Source: Fimbriimonadales bacterium (GTDB lineage Bacteria > Armatimonadota > Fimbriimonadia > Fimbriimonadales > Fimbriimonadaceae). From it: a stretch of 5,651 nt of DNA. Below the pieces are notes generated by a model, which saw only the letters and a list, made by a program, of their open reading frames with translations, ran no database searches and was not told the origin of the DNA. The stretch spans positions 1 through 5,651 of the forward strand of contig JAPLCS010000235.1 of NCBI GenBank assembly GCA_026392145.1. The letters are read 5' to 3'. A program made the translations under genes and the position numbers. Shown here in pieces: positions 1 through 5,110 of this stretch; positions within the stretch are counted from its first letter, which is position 1; the number at the start of each line of letters is the position of its first letter.

Positions 1-741
1 CGCATCATTCAACGGGAGAGCACTCTGCAAAAACTGGACAAGTTCAAAGCTATCCGGCCCACCCCCGAACGTCATCATTCCAATGATTCCCTTCACCACC
101 TTCTCTCTCCCCGTGGTTTCCACAAATCTATTCCAGACTTGCCTTTCTTCATACTTGACGGCCGGTGTGTCGGAATCATGATTAAGCATCATTTTCAGAA
201 TCTCAATCTGGACAGATTCTCGTCCAAAATGCGCATTAGGATTAATTGCGACCGCTTTCTCCAAATCATCAATTGCTTGGGAAAGCAATTCTTTGTCCAG
301 ACCTTTTCGGCTTGCCACAGATTGGCGGAGAGATTGATGAGCCTTGATTGTCCCGCGATTAGCCCAGTAACGATACTCTTGATCAATCCAGTACTCATTT
401 CTTGCAGAAATTGAGTCAAGTAATTTCTTTTTAAGATCAGAGTGCCAAAGAGCACTTTTGTAATCGCCGAGCTTGTCGTAAGCAACCGTTAAGTTATCGT
501 AATCTTCGGGAGTGCGATTAGTATTTTTGGTTTGAATGAGCTTAATTCGGTACTCATAGTACGACTTCGGCAAAACGCGAATTCTTCCAACCAAGGCATC
601 CAACACCTCGGGAAACTTTTGAGACTCACTTTCAAGCGTGTCGTTGTCCCAAGCGCAGGCAAATGCAACCGTAACAAGAGTAACCACACCTAAAAAGGTT
701 GCAAGCAGGCGTCCCAAAGTCCCACTAAGGCGAGCATTCAT
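1..741 (-). CDS. Secreted or lipid-anchored TPR-like protein, N-terminal part (runs off left edge)
   Basis: The minus strand is open without a stop for 247 codons from ATG at 741 to the window edge, so the C-terminus is missing. An in-frame TGA at 763-765 lies 21 nt upstream and no other ATG intervenes, which fixes the start. Residues 1-29 (MNARLSGTLG...VTVAFAC) form a basic, then hydrophobic, export signal. Cys29 follows AFA, which could be a weak lipobox or a signal peptidase I site. Next comes a CAWDNDTLESE segment (29-39) and a YYEYRIK segment (61-67). These recall hypothetical TPR proteins with a Cys-x-Trp-Asp-x-Asp-Thr-Leu start that I remember from other phyla; this is memory, not a search. 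TPR-like helix pairs appear at about 79-108 (YDNLTVAYDKLGDYKSAL) and 150-180 (AIDDLEKAVAINPNA). A role as a protein-interaction scaffold outside the inner membrane is inferred, with no catalytic motif seen. It is divergent from the SLH-porin gene. The start lacks a Shine-Dalgarno. Confidence 0.85.
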   Translation of the reverse strand, partial: MNARLSGTLGRLLATFLGVVTLVTVAFACAWDNDTLESESQKFPEVLDALVGRIRVLPKSYYEYRIKLIQTKNTNRTPEDYDNLTVAYDKLGDYKSALWHSDLKKKLLDSISARNEYWIDQEYRYWANRGTIKAHQSLRQSVASRKGLDKELLSQAIDDLEKAVAINPNAHFGRESVQIEILKMMLNHDSDTPAVKYEERQVWNRFVETTGREKVVKGIIGMMTFGGGPDSFELVQFLQSALPLNDA

Positions 742-748
742 GAAGCTA

Positions 749-754
749 AGTTTA
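749..754 (-). promoter_or_regulatory. Putative -10 element for leaderless transcription of the TPR-like gene
   Basis: Read on the minus strand this is TAAACT, followed by exactly 7 nt (TAGCTTC) and then the ATG at 741. A TANNNT hexamer at this spacing would put the transcription start at or next to the start codon, as described for leaderless genes in Deinococcus. No Shine-Dalgarno is visible between the hexamer and the ATG. The rightmost gene has the same hexamer at the same spacing, which strengthens the call. No good -35 is visible; its expected place overlaps the palindrome at 774-789. Confidence 0.5.
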
Positions 755-773
755 GACGTTTGTCATGATTTAC

Positions 774-789
774 AGCACAAACTTGTGCT
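774..789. promoter_or_regulatory. 16-bp palindrome, candidate operator between the divergent promoters
   Basis: AGCACAA-AC-TTGTGCT is a perfect 7-bp inverted repeat around a 2-bp centre. It covers the expected -35 region of the minus-strand gene. It also sits 6 bp upstream of the proposed -35 of SLH-porin 1. That position suits a dimeric DNA-binding regulator acting on one or both promoters. It has no T-run and lies outside both predicted transcripts, so it is unlikely to be a terminator. The regulator cannot be named from the sequence. Confidence 0.45.
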
Positions 790-795
790 TAGAAC

Positions 796-825
796 TTGCA
801 GAAAATGCTGGTTTGGGTAGATACT
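796..825 (+). promoter_or_regulatory. Putative sigma70-type promoter of SLH-porin 1
   Basis: A -35 TTGCAG (796-801) and a -10 GATACT (820-825) are separated by 18 bp, the same spacing as in the promoter proposed for SLH-porin 2. The predicted start is near 831-833, leaving a leader of about 145 nt. The -10 is imperfect, since its first base is G; TAGATA (818-823) is an alternative register. The 9-mer AACTTGCAG around the -35 also occurs in the SLH-porin 2 promoter, but at a different distance from its -10. Confidence 0.45.
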
Positions 826-831
826 ACACTC

Positions 832-848
832 GGTGACCCTACGTCACC
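832..848 (+). other. Predicted 5'-terminal stem-loop of the SLH-porin 1 mRNA
   Basis: GGTGAC-CCTAC-GTCACC is a perfect 6-bp stem with a 5-nt loop. It starts 6 nt after the proposed -10, that is at the expected transcription start. A hairpin at the very 5' end of an abundant membrane-protein mRNA can protect it from decay, as in E. coli ompA; here that role is inferred. As DNA it could equally be an operator at +1. A similar hairpin of different sequence holds the same place in the SLH-porin 2 leader. Confidence 0.5.
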
Positions 849-872
849 ATATTTCAATAATTTTGTTTTAGG

Positions 873-910
873 CTAGTTTGGAAATGGGGATAAGAAACTT
901 AGGAAAGTGT
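873..910 (+). promoter_or_regulatory. Shared leader element, copy 1 (10-mer plus 21-bp repeat)
   Basis: A 10-mer CTAGTTTGGA (873-882) is followed after 7 nt by a 21-bp sequence (890-910, core TAAGAAACTTAGGAAAGTG). The 21 bp are repeated perfectly in the leader of SLH-porin 2 (3054-3074), where a 9/10 match to the 10-mer also precedes them. The 21-mer holds two mutually exclusive short dyads: TAAG-AAA-CTTA (891-901) and ACTT-AGGA-AAGT (897-908). It ends 66 nt before the ATG, inside the predicted untranslated leader. It may bind a protein or small RNA that controls both porin genes. A role in transcription cannot be excluded. Confidence 0.6.
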
Positions 911-960
911 CTTCTTACTCTGAAGTAGATGTGAAATTAAATTTGAGAAATTGAACACGC

Positions 961-965
961 AGGAG
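961..965 (+). promoter_or_regulatory. Ribosome binding site of SLH-porin 1
   Basis: AGGAG lies 11 nt before the ATG at 977, within the purine-rich stretch AGGAGAAAGAAA. The spacing is slightly long but usable. It supports the 977 start, as does the signal peptide that begins there. The contrast with the flanking genes, which have no such site, is noted separately. Confidence 0.75.
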
Positions 966-976
966 AAAGAAATAGC

Positions 977-2833
977 ATGAAGCGAACATTCAAATATGCT
1001 CTCTCGGCAGTGCTCGGTCTGGGAATGGTGGCTTCCGCCTTCGCCCAACAAAGCTATGTCGATGTGCAAGATTCACACTGGGCCGCTGACGCAGTCAATC
1101 GACTGAAAGTCACAGGACTCCTTCAAGGTTACCAAGACGGTACGTTCAAGGGTGGCAATAGCATCACTCGATACGAAATGGCGTCGATGATCTATGGGGT
1201 CTACATGAAGCTCGTTGGAAACAACGAAGAAATCGAAGCAAAGGTGAAGGCACTGGAAACGCGGATTAACAACGTTAAACCACAAACCAAGCCTGCTCCT
1301 GTCGTTCAAGATTTCAGCGACATCAAGAAGATGATTTCCGACTTGAATCTTCAAGTTGGTGGTTTCAAAGCGTGGGGCAACGACCTCAAAATGCTGAAGA
1401 CAATGGGCGAAAAGTATCAAACCGAACTTAAATCGCTCGGTGTTGATATGGCAGGCTTCAAGAAGTCAATCAGCAGTCTCTCAGACCGAGTCTCCGCTCT
1501 CGAAAAGAGAACCGAAGGCGTTCGGATTACGGGAGATGGCAACTTCTTTGTCTCGGCAGCTTCAGCCAGCAATGGCAGCCCAGTCGTCATCAACCAAGAT
1601 GGCCGATACATTTCCACCACTGGAAACGGTGCCGGACTTGACAGCCTGCTCGTTAACCACGAAATTGGCATTCAAATAGCAAGCGCTGTGGATGCGGCAA
1701 TTCCGGTCAAGGGTGAACTCGTCCTTGGAAACCTCTACAGCAATGGTATCAACGGCTGGGGAACCCAATCTGATGTGATTGGTCAACTCGGTCAACCAGT
1801 CAATGACGCCGGATTTGCAGGATACGTCAACCGACTTGAAGCCTATGTTCCAACGTGGAAAGCCACGTTTGGACGACAAGGACTCAACCTTGGCAAATAC
1901 GTAACCCAGAGAATGGATACCAACTCCTTCTACACCAATTCCCGTGAAGACAACGGTGAATGGGCGATGGACGGGGTAAGAGCTGGCGTAGGCACCAAGC
2001 TTGATCTTGAACTCTTCTTGGGTCGAATTGCTAACATGCGAACAACCGCAGGCGAAAATATTCAACCTCTTGATCTTGGTTTTGGCAACATTGACCAAGT
2101 GATGGGTGTAACTGGAAAGCTATTCGGTGGAAACATATCTTACGTTAGCTTCGATAATAACCCAGGTGTTCCCGGTCCAAACCGCGTTCAACTTTGGGGT
2201 ATCGATGGTCTTAAACTTTCCGCTTTTGGAGTCAACTTTGAAGCTGGTTACGGCGAATCGAAGTTCCTTGACGGAAACTCAACCATCCCAGGTGGAGCAG
2301 ACAACAACAAGCGATGGAATGTGGATGCCAACTTTAAGCTTCTCGGAGTCAACATTGATGGTGGCTATCGACGAGTTGAAGCAGGTTATACCGCTCCAGG
2401 CAATTGGGGTCGAACTTCAATCCTCCGAAACCTGACTGATGTCACTTCCTGGAACGCAGGAACTAAGATTGGACTTGGTGGGAAAGCTCACCTATTCGGT
2501 CGATATGAGTCTGGACAAGGACTTGAGTTCGCAGGCGAATTCACCAACCTCACCGCAGGATTGATGATTCCGCTCACCAGCAAGTGGGATGCCGTGGTCA
2601 GCTACGAAGATACCGATTTCAAGAACGGTTTCTACGGTTTCGCTGATGGTTCCAAGTCCAAGTTCACAACCCTTGGTCTTACCTACAATACTGGTAATTC
2701 TTCCATGTTCAAGTTGTTCTACCAACACTCTGACCTCAACCCAGCCTTCACAGCTGGTGCTGGCGGACTTCCGGGTGCAGGCGGAACACTTTCAGGTGGA
2801 TTCCTTGGTGCTCAGTACACTGTCAAGTTCTGA
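977..2833 (+). CDS. SLH-domain outer-membrane porin 1 (OmpM/SlpA-like)
   Basis: The 618-aa protein is likely an outer-membrane beta-barrel tethered to peptidoglycan. Residues 1-23 (MKRTFKYALS...AFA) form a signal peptide, with cleavage expected at AFA/QQ. One SLH domain spans about 27-80, with YVDVQDSHWAADAVNRL, GYQDGTFKGG and TRYEMA, the last in place of the classical TRAE-type motif. A helical, probably coiled-coil linker follows (about 83-180, ending SSLSDRVSALEKR). The rest is Gly/Asn/aromatic-rich alternating sequence typical of a barrel and ends in QYTVKF, a C-terminal beta-signal with terminal Phe. I see no cysteine. Its plan matches OmpM (shorter, roughly 400-450 aa) and SlpA (longer) in order but not length. 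In those families SLH binds modified peptidoglycan or its secondary polymer and the barrel forms pores; pore activity here is inferred. It has its own promoter, leader and terminator. A paralogue of almost equal length follows. Confidence 0.88.
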   Translation: MKRTFKYALSAVLGLGMVASAFAQQSYVDVQDSHWAADAVNRLKVTGLLQGYQDGTFKGGNSITRYEMASMIYGVYMKLVGNNEEIEAKVKALETRINNVKPQTKPAPVVQDFSDIKKMISDLNLQVGGFKAWGNDLKMLKTMGEKYQTELKSLGVDMAGFKKSISSLSDRVSALEKRTEGVRITGDGNFFVSAASASNGSPVVINQDGRYISTTGNGAGLDSLLVNHEIGIQIASAVDAAIPVKGELVLGNLYSNGINGWGTQSDVIGQLGQPVNDAGFAGYVNRLEAYVPTWKATFGRQGLNLGKYVTQRMDTNSFYTNSREDNGEWAMDGVRAGVGTKLDLELFLGRIANMRTTAGENIQPLDLGFGNIDQVMGVTGKLFGGNISYVSFDNNPGVPGPNRVQLWGIDGLKLSAFGVNFEAGYGESKFLDGNSTIPGGADNNKRWNVDANFKLLGVNIDGGYRRVEAGYTAPGNWGRTSILRNLTDVTSWNAGTKIGLGGKAHLFGRYESGQGLEFAGEFTNLTAGLMIPLTSKWDAVVSYEDTDFKNGFYGFADGSKSKFTTLGLTYNTGNSSMFKLFYQHSDLNPAFTAGAGGLPGAGGTLSGGFLGAQYTVKF

Positions 2834-2845
2834 GAATTCTGAGAA
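2828..2845 (+). repeat. Tandem 9-bp repeat across the stop codon of SLH-porin 1
   Basis: TTCTGAGAA occurs twice back to back. The unit is three codons long, so it copies the final Phe codon and TGA in frame and gives a second in-frame TGA at 2840-2842. It is probably a chance or slippage duplication. Its only likely effect is a backup stop. Confidence 0.8.
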
Positions 2846-2861
2846 CTTGAAATAAACAACG

Positions 2862-2893
2862 AAGAGATGATGCGATTGCATCATCTCTTTTTT
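2862..2893 (+). terminator. Intrinsic terminator of SLH-porin 1
   Basis: A perfect 12-bp stem (AAGAGATGATGC, 2862-2873, with GCATCATCTCTT, 2878-2889) closes a 4-nt GATT loop and runs directly into more T residues, giving TTTTTT at 2888-2893. It lies 28 nt after the stop codon. It separates SLH-porin 1 from SLH-porin 2, so the two are not expected to be one operon. Confidence 0.92.
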
Positions 2894-2953
2894 CTTGAAT
2901 GAAACACTTTTTGACCGTATTTGTACTAGGGAGCTAGCAAAAATACAAAAAAC

Positions 2954-2983
2954 TTGAAAACTTGCAGCGATTGTGTCTATACT
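2954..2983 (+). promoter_or_regulatory. Sigma70-type promoter of SLH-porin 2
   Basis: TTGAAA (2954-2959) and TATACT (2978-2983) are separated by 18 bp. Both are 5/6 matches to the consensus, the best promoter in the window. The predicted start is near 2989-2991, giving a leader of about 160 nt. A run of A residues upstream (2939-2952) could act as an UP-like element. Confidence 0.7.
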
Positions 2984-2988
2984 ATCAA

Positions 2989-3003
2989 TGGCACATAGTG
3001 CCA
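2989..3003 (+). other. Predicted 5'-terminal stem-loop of the SLH-porin 2 mRNA
   Basis: TGGCAC-ATA-GTGCCA is a perfect 6-bp inverted repeat with a 3-nt centre, starting 6 nt after the proposed -10. It therefore falls at the expected +1, as in SLH-porin 1. A 5'-end stabilising hairpin or a +1 operator are both possible. Confidence 0.5.
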
Positions 3004-3030
3004 CGAGATGCAGGAAGCGTTCTGAGTACC

Positions 3031-3074
3031 CTAGTTAGGAGGACTTGGATCTCATAAGAAACTTAGGAAAGTGT
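3031..3074 (+). promoter_or_regulatory. Shared leader element, copy 2 (10-mer plus 21-bp repeat)
   Basis: CTAGTTAGGA (3031-3040) differs at one base from the 10-mer in the SLH-porin 1 leader. It is followed after 13 nt by the identical 21-bp sequence (3054-3074). The surrounding leader bases are otherwise unlike those of copy 1, so the match is not simply left over from a recent duplication of the whole region. The repeat ends 76 nt before the ATG. Confidence 0.6.
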
Positions 3075-3088
3075 GAGACCCGATCCGA

Positions 3089-3101
3089 GGCACATAGGTG
3101 C
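3089..3101 (+). repeat. Second GGCACATAG copy with a small hairpin in the SLH-porin 2 leader
   Basis: GGCACATAG (3089-3097) repeats the 9 nt at 2990-2998, which form most of the start-site hairpin. Here the local fold is GCAC-ATAG-GTGC (3090-3101), a weak 4-bp stem. Either copy's GGCAC could pair with GTGCC at 2998-3002, giving alternative structures. Confidence 0.35.
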
Positions 3102-3131
3102 AAGTGATCAATTTCTGTGTCTTAAAATGTT

Positions 3132-3136
3132 AGGAG
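3132..3136 (+). promoter_or_regulatory. Ribosome binding site of SLH-porin 2
   Basis: AGGAG lies 14 nt before the ATG at 3151. This is longer than usual, but it is the only good site near that start. Two in-frame earlier starts exist, GTG 3073 and ATG 3127. The first overlaps the 21-bp repeat, and the second precedes this site. Both would put extra residues before a clear signal peptide, so 3151 is preferred. Confidence 0.65.
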
Positions 3137-3150
3137 ACAACGATACAGTT

Positions 3151-5016
3151 ATGAACAAAACGTTCAAGTTAGCTATCTCGGCAGTTCTCGGAGCAGCTAT
3201 GGTAACCCCAGCTTTTGCTCAACGAGACAATTTCCCTGATGTCAAGGACACCCACTGGGCGTTCGAAGCCGTCAACCGACTCAAGAAAGAAGGCATCATC
3301 ACTGGATATCCAGACGGAACCTTCAAGGGCAAGCAGTTCATCACTCGATACGAACTCGCTACTCTTCTCTACGCGATCTACACCAACCTCAAGAACGTAA
3401 CCGACGGCCTCGATGCCCAAGTTAAAGCTCTTGACGCAAAGGTAAACGGCATGTCCACCAACACTGGCGGCGGCGACTCAAAGACTGTTGATACCAGCGA
3501 TCTGAAGCGAGCAATCGAGTCGACTCAAAAAGAAGTCAGCGCGATGAAGGCTTGGGGCAGCGACATCAACACTCTCAAGAAGATGGCAGACAGCTATCAA
3601 AAAGAACTGACCTCCATGGGCGTCGACGTCGAAGCGATGAAGAAGAGCCTGTCGGATCTCGACAAGAGAGTCAGCGCTCTTGAGAACAAGAAGCCAGCTA
3701 TCACTATCACTGGTGATGCAAACTTCTTGGTCACCGCTGTCTCCAAGGGTTCAAGAACCGATGGTTCCGTTAACCAAGATGGTAAGTGGCAAGGTAGCAA
3801 CACCAACGCAGCTGGTGTTGACACTCTTCGAGTCAACCATGAACTCGGTCTTCAGATCAACTCTGCAGACAACAAAGTTCACGGCGAAATCGTAGCCAAC
3901 AGCCTCCTCGGTGGATTCCCTAACCAATCACAAGTTCGAAGCAACTTCGGTTCAAGCTACAACGAAGGTCCAACCAACGTGTTCATCAACTCGTTGTATG
4001 TAAACCACGATGACAGCTTGGCTGGACTGGCTTTCAGCTCCAAGATTGGTCGACAAGGCATGAAGTTGAACCCATGGGTTATGTCACGACTTGACAACAA
4101 CTCGTTCTACAGCAACAGCCGACAAGACAATGGCGAATTCATGGTTGACGGAATTTCCGCAGCTCTGAAGTTTGGTGGAAGCGCAAACCTTCACCTCTTC
4201 ATTGGTCGAACCAGCACCCAAAGCGGTACTGTTGGTGGCGCTCTCCAGCCAATCACCATCGGATCCGAGCAAGGAATTGCTGCAGCTAACCTTCTTCCAA
4301 TCAGCCGAGTAGGTGGTGCAAACCTCCAGTTCGGTCTCCTTGGTGGAAACTTCAACGCAGCTTTCGTTAACTACGATGCAGACGGAAACAATGGAGCCGG
4401 TGCAAACCGACTCGAAGTTACCGGCATCGACGGAACATTCAAGCTCCTCGGACTTGATGTTGCAGCTGGTTATGGTAAGTCGGTATGGAAGAGCGGAACT
4501 TCTTCAGTTCTTGACACAGACAATACACGGACCAACTTGGGCGTATCCTACGCAACTGGTGCTCTTGGACTTGGCGTTAACTACTCCAATGTCGAAGCTG
4601 CTTACCTTGCTCCTGGAGACTGGGGACGAACAGGTATCTTCCGAAACCTCACCAACCTCAAGACCACAGGCGCAAACCTTTCTTACAAGATGAACGATAA
4701 GTTCAACTTGTTCGGAAATGCAAGCAGAGGCGAAGCCGTTACCGGAACCGGTAAGGTCGACAGCTCCACATTCGGATTCAACTATAAGTTGAACAGCGCA
4801 TGGGATCTGACCACCAGCTTCGAAACCACTGAATTCAAGGAAGGATTTGGCACCATTGCTAATTCAACCTACAAGTTCACCACTTTCGGCTTTGGCTACA
4901 ACATGGGTGCAAACTCAATGTTCAACCTTGCTTACCAAGTGACCGACCACACCAACGTTCTTGGTGGAAATCCGAACGGTGGCTTCATTGCTGCTCAGTT
5001 CACTGTCAAGTTCTAA
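3151..5016 (+). CDS. SLH-domain outer-membrane porin 2 (paralogue of porin 1)
   Basis: The 621-aa protein has the same plan as its neighbour. A signal peptide (MNKTFKLAIS...AFA, 1-23) is followed by one SLH domain (about 28-80: FPDVKDTHWAFEAVNRL, GYPDGTFKG, TRYELA). A helical linker (about 83-180) has a Gly/Ser/Thr break at 100-112 and then KAWGSDINTL and LDKRVSALENK. A beta-barrel region follows, ending in AQFTVKF with terminal Phe. The two porins align along their length. The closest blocks are VNHELGLQI, the barrel segment at about 301-333 (RQGMKL, then DNNSFYSNSRQDNGE) and the segment at 482-502 (EAAYLAPGDWGR, FRNLTN). There is no cysteine in the protein. The start at 3151 was chosen over in-frame GTG 3073 and ATG 3127 because it matches the paralogue's signal peptide. 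It is expected to form pores and anchor the outer membrane to peptidoglycan; substrate is unknown. It has its own promoter and terminator. Confidence 0.88.
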   Translation: MNKTFKLAISAVLGAAMVTPAFAQRDNFPDVKDTHWAFEAVNRLKKEGIITGYPDGTFKGKQFITRYELATLLYAIYTNLKNVTDGLDAQVKALDAKVNGMSTNTGGGDSKTVDTSDLKRAIESTQKEVSAMKAWGSDINTLKKMADSYQKELTSMGVDVEAMKKSLSDLDKRVSALENKKPAITITGDANFLVTAVSKGSRTDGSVNQDGKWQGSNTNAAGVDTLRVNHELGLQINSADNKVHGEIVANSLLGGFPNQSQVRSNFGSSYNEGPTNVFINSLYVNHDDSLAGLAFSSKIGRQGMKLNPWVMSRLDNNSFYSNSRQDNGEFMVDGISAALKFGGSANLHLFIGRTSTQSGTVGGALQPITIGSEQGIAAANLLPISRVGGANLQFGLLGGNFNAAFVNYDADGNNGAGANRLEVTGIDGTFKLLGLDVAAGYGKSVWKSGTSSVLDTDNTRTNLGVSYATGALGLGVNYSNVEAAYLAPGDWGRTGIFRNLTNLKTTGANLSYKMNDKFNLFGNASRGEAVTGTGKVDSSTFGFNYKLNSAWDLTTSFETTEFKEGFGTIANSTYKFTTFGFGYNMGANSMFNLAYQVTDHTNVLGGNPNGGFIAAQFTVKF

Positions 5017-5037
5017 TCTAAACTCTTAGTACTTGGC

Positions 5038-5068
5038 AAAGGGGCGTTCTTATGAACGCCCCTTTTTT
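5038..5068 (+). terminator. Intrinsic terminator of SLH-porin 2
   Basis: A perfect 9-bp GC-rich stem (GGGGCGTTC, 5041-5049, with GAACGCCCC, 5054-5062) closes a TTAT loop. It is extended by three A-T pairs, and six T residues follow (5063-5068). It lies 21 nt after the stop codon. It isolates the porin from the downstream propeller gene. Confidence 0.93.
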
Positions 5069-5097
5069 AATGCCTCAGTTCTGCGAGTCTTGTCGGC

Positions 5098-5103
5098 TAA
5101 ACT
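5098..5103 (+). promoter_or_regulatory. Putative -10 element for leaderless transcription of the propeller gene
   Basis: TAAACT is followed by 7 nt (GAATCCT) and then the ATG at 5111, with no Shine-Dalgarno between. Hexamer and spacing are identical to those before the minus-strand gene at the other end of the window. No convincing -35 is seen. The preceding intrinsic terminator means this gene needs its own promoter. Confidence 0.5.
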
Positions 5104-5110
5104 GAATCCT

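Noticed and set aside
195..485. Minus-strand open frame of 96 codons, and a similar one at 489-689
   Set aside because: They lie in another frame inside the 247-codon minus-strand frame that has a signal sequence and TPR-like repeats. Their translations have no recognisable domain and no start signal.
890..910. The 21-bp repeat as the edges of a mobile element or a CRISPR repeat
   Set aside because: There are only two copies, about 2.1 kb apart and in equivalent leader positions. No transposase, terminal inverted repeats, target duplication or spacer array is present.
1562..2098. Minus-strand open frame of 178 codons inside SLH-porin 1
   Set aside because: It is antisense to a clear beta-barrel coding sequence, has no upstream ribosome site or promoter, and shows no family features. 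The strong codon bias of the sense gene explains the open frame.
2911..2939. TTGACC followed by a possible second promoter upstream of SLH-porin 2
   Set aside because: At 17-18 bp spacing the -10 would be CTAGCA or TAGCAA, both poor. The TTGAAA/TATACT pair just downstream is far better.
3073..3150. N-terminal extension of SLH-porin 2 from GTG 3073 or ATG 3127
   Set aside because: The extra residues precede a complete signal peptide that aligns with the paralogue's own start. GTG 3073 overlaps the non-coding 21-bp repeat, and AGGAG at 3132 fits only the 3151 ATG.
2834..3150. Possible small gene in the 317-nt gap between the porins
   Set aside because: The gap is accounted for by a terminator, a promoter and a leader. 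No start with a ribosome site opens a convincing short frame.
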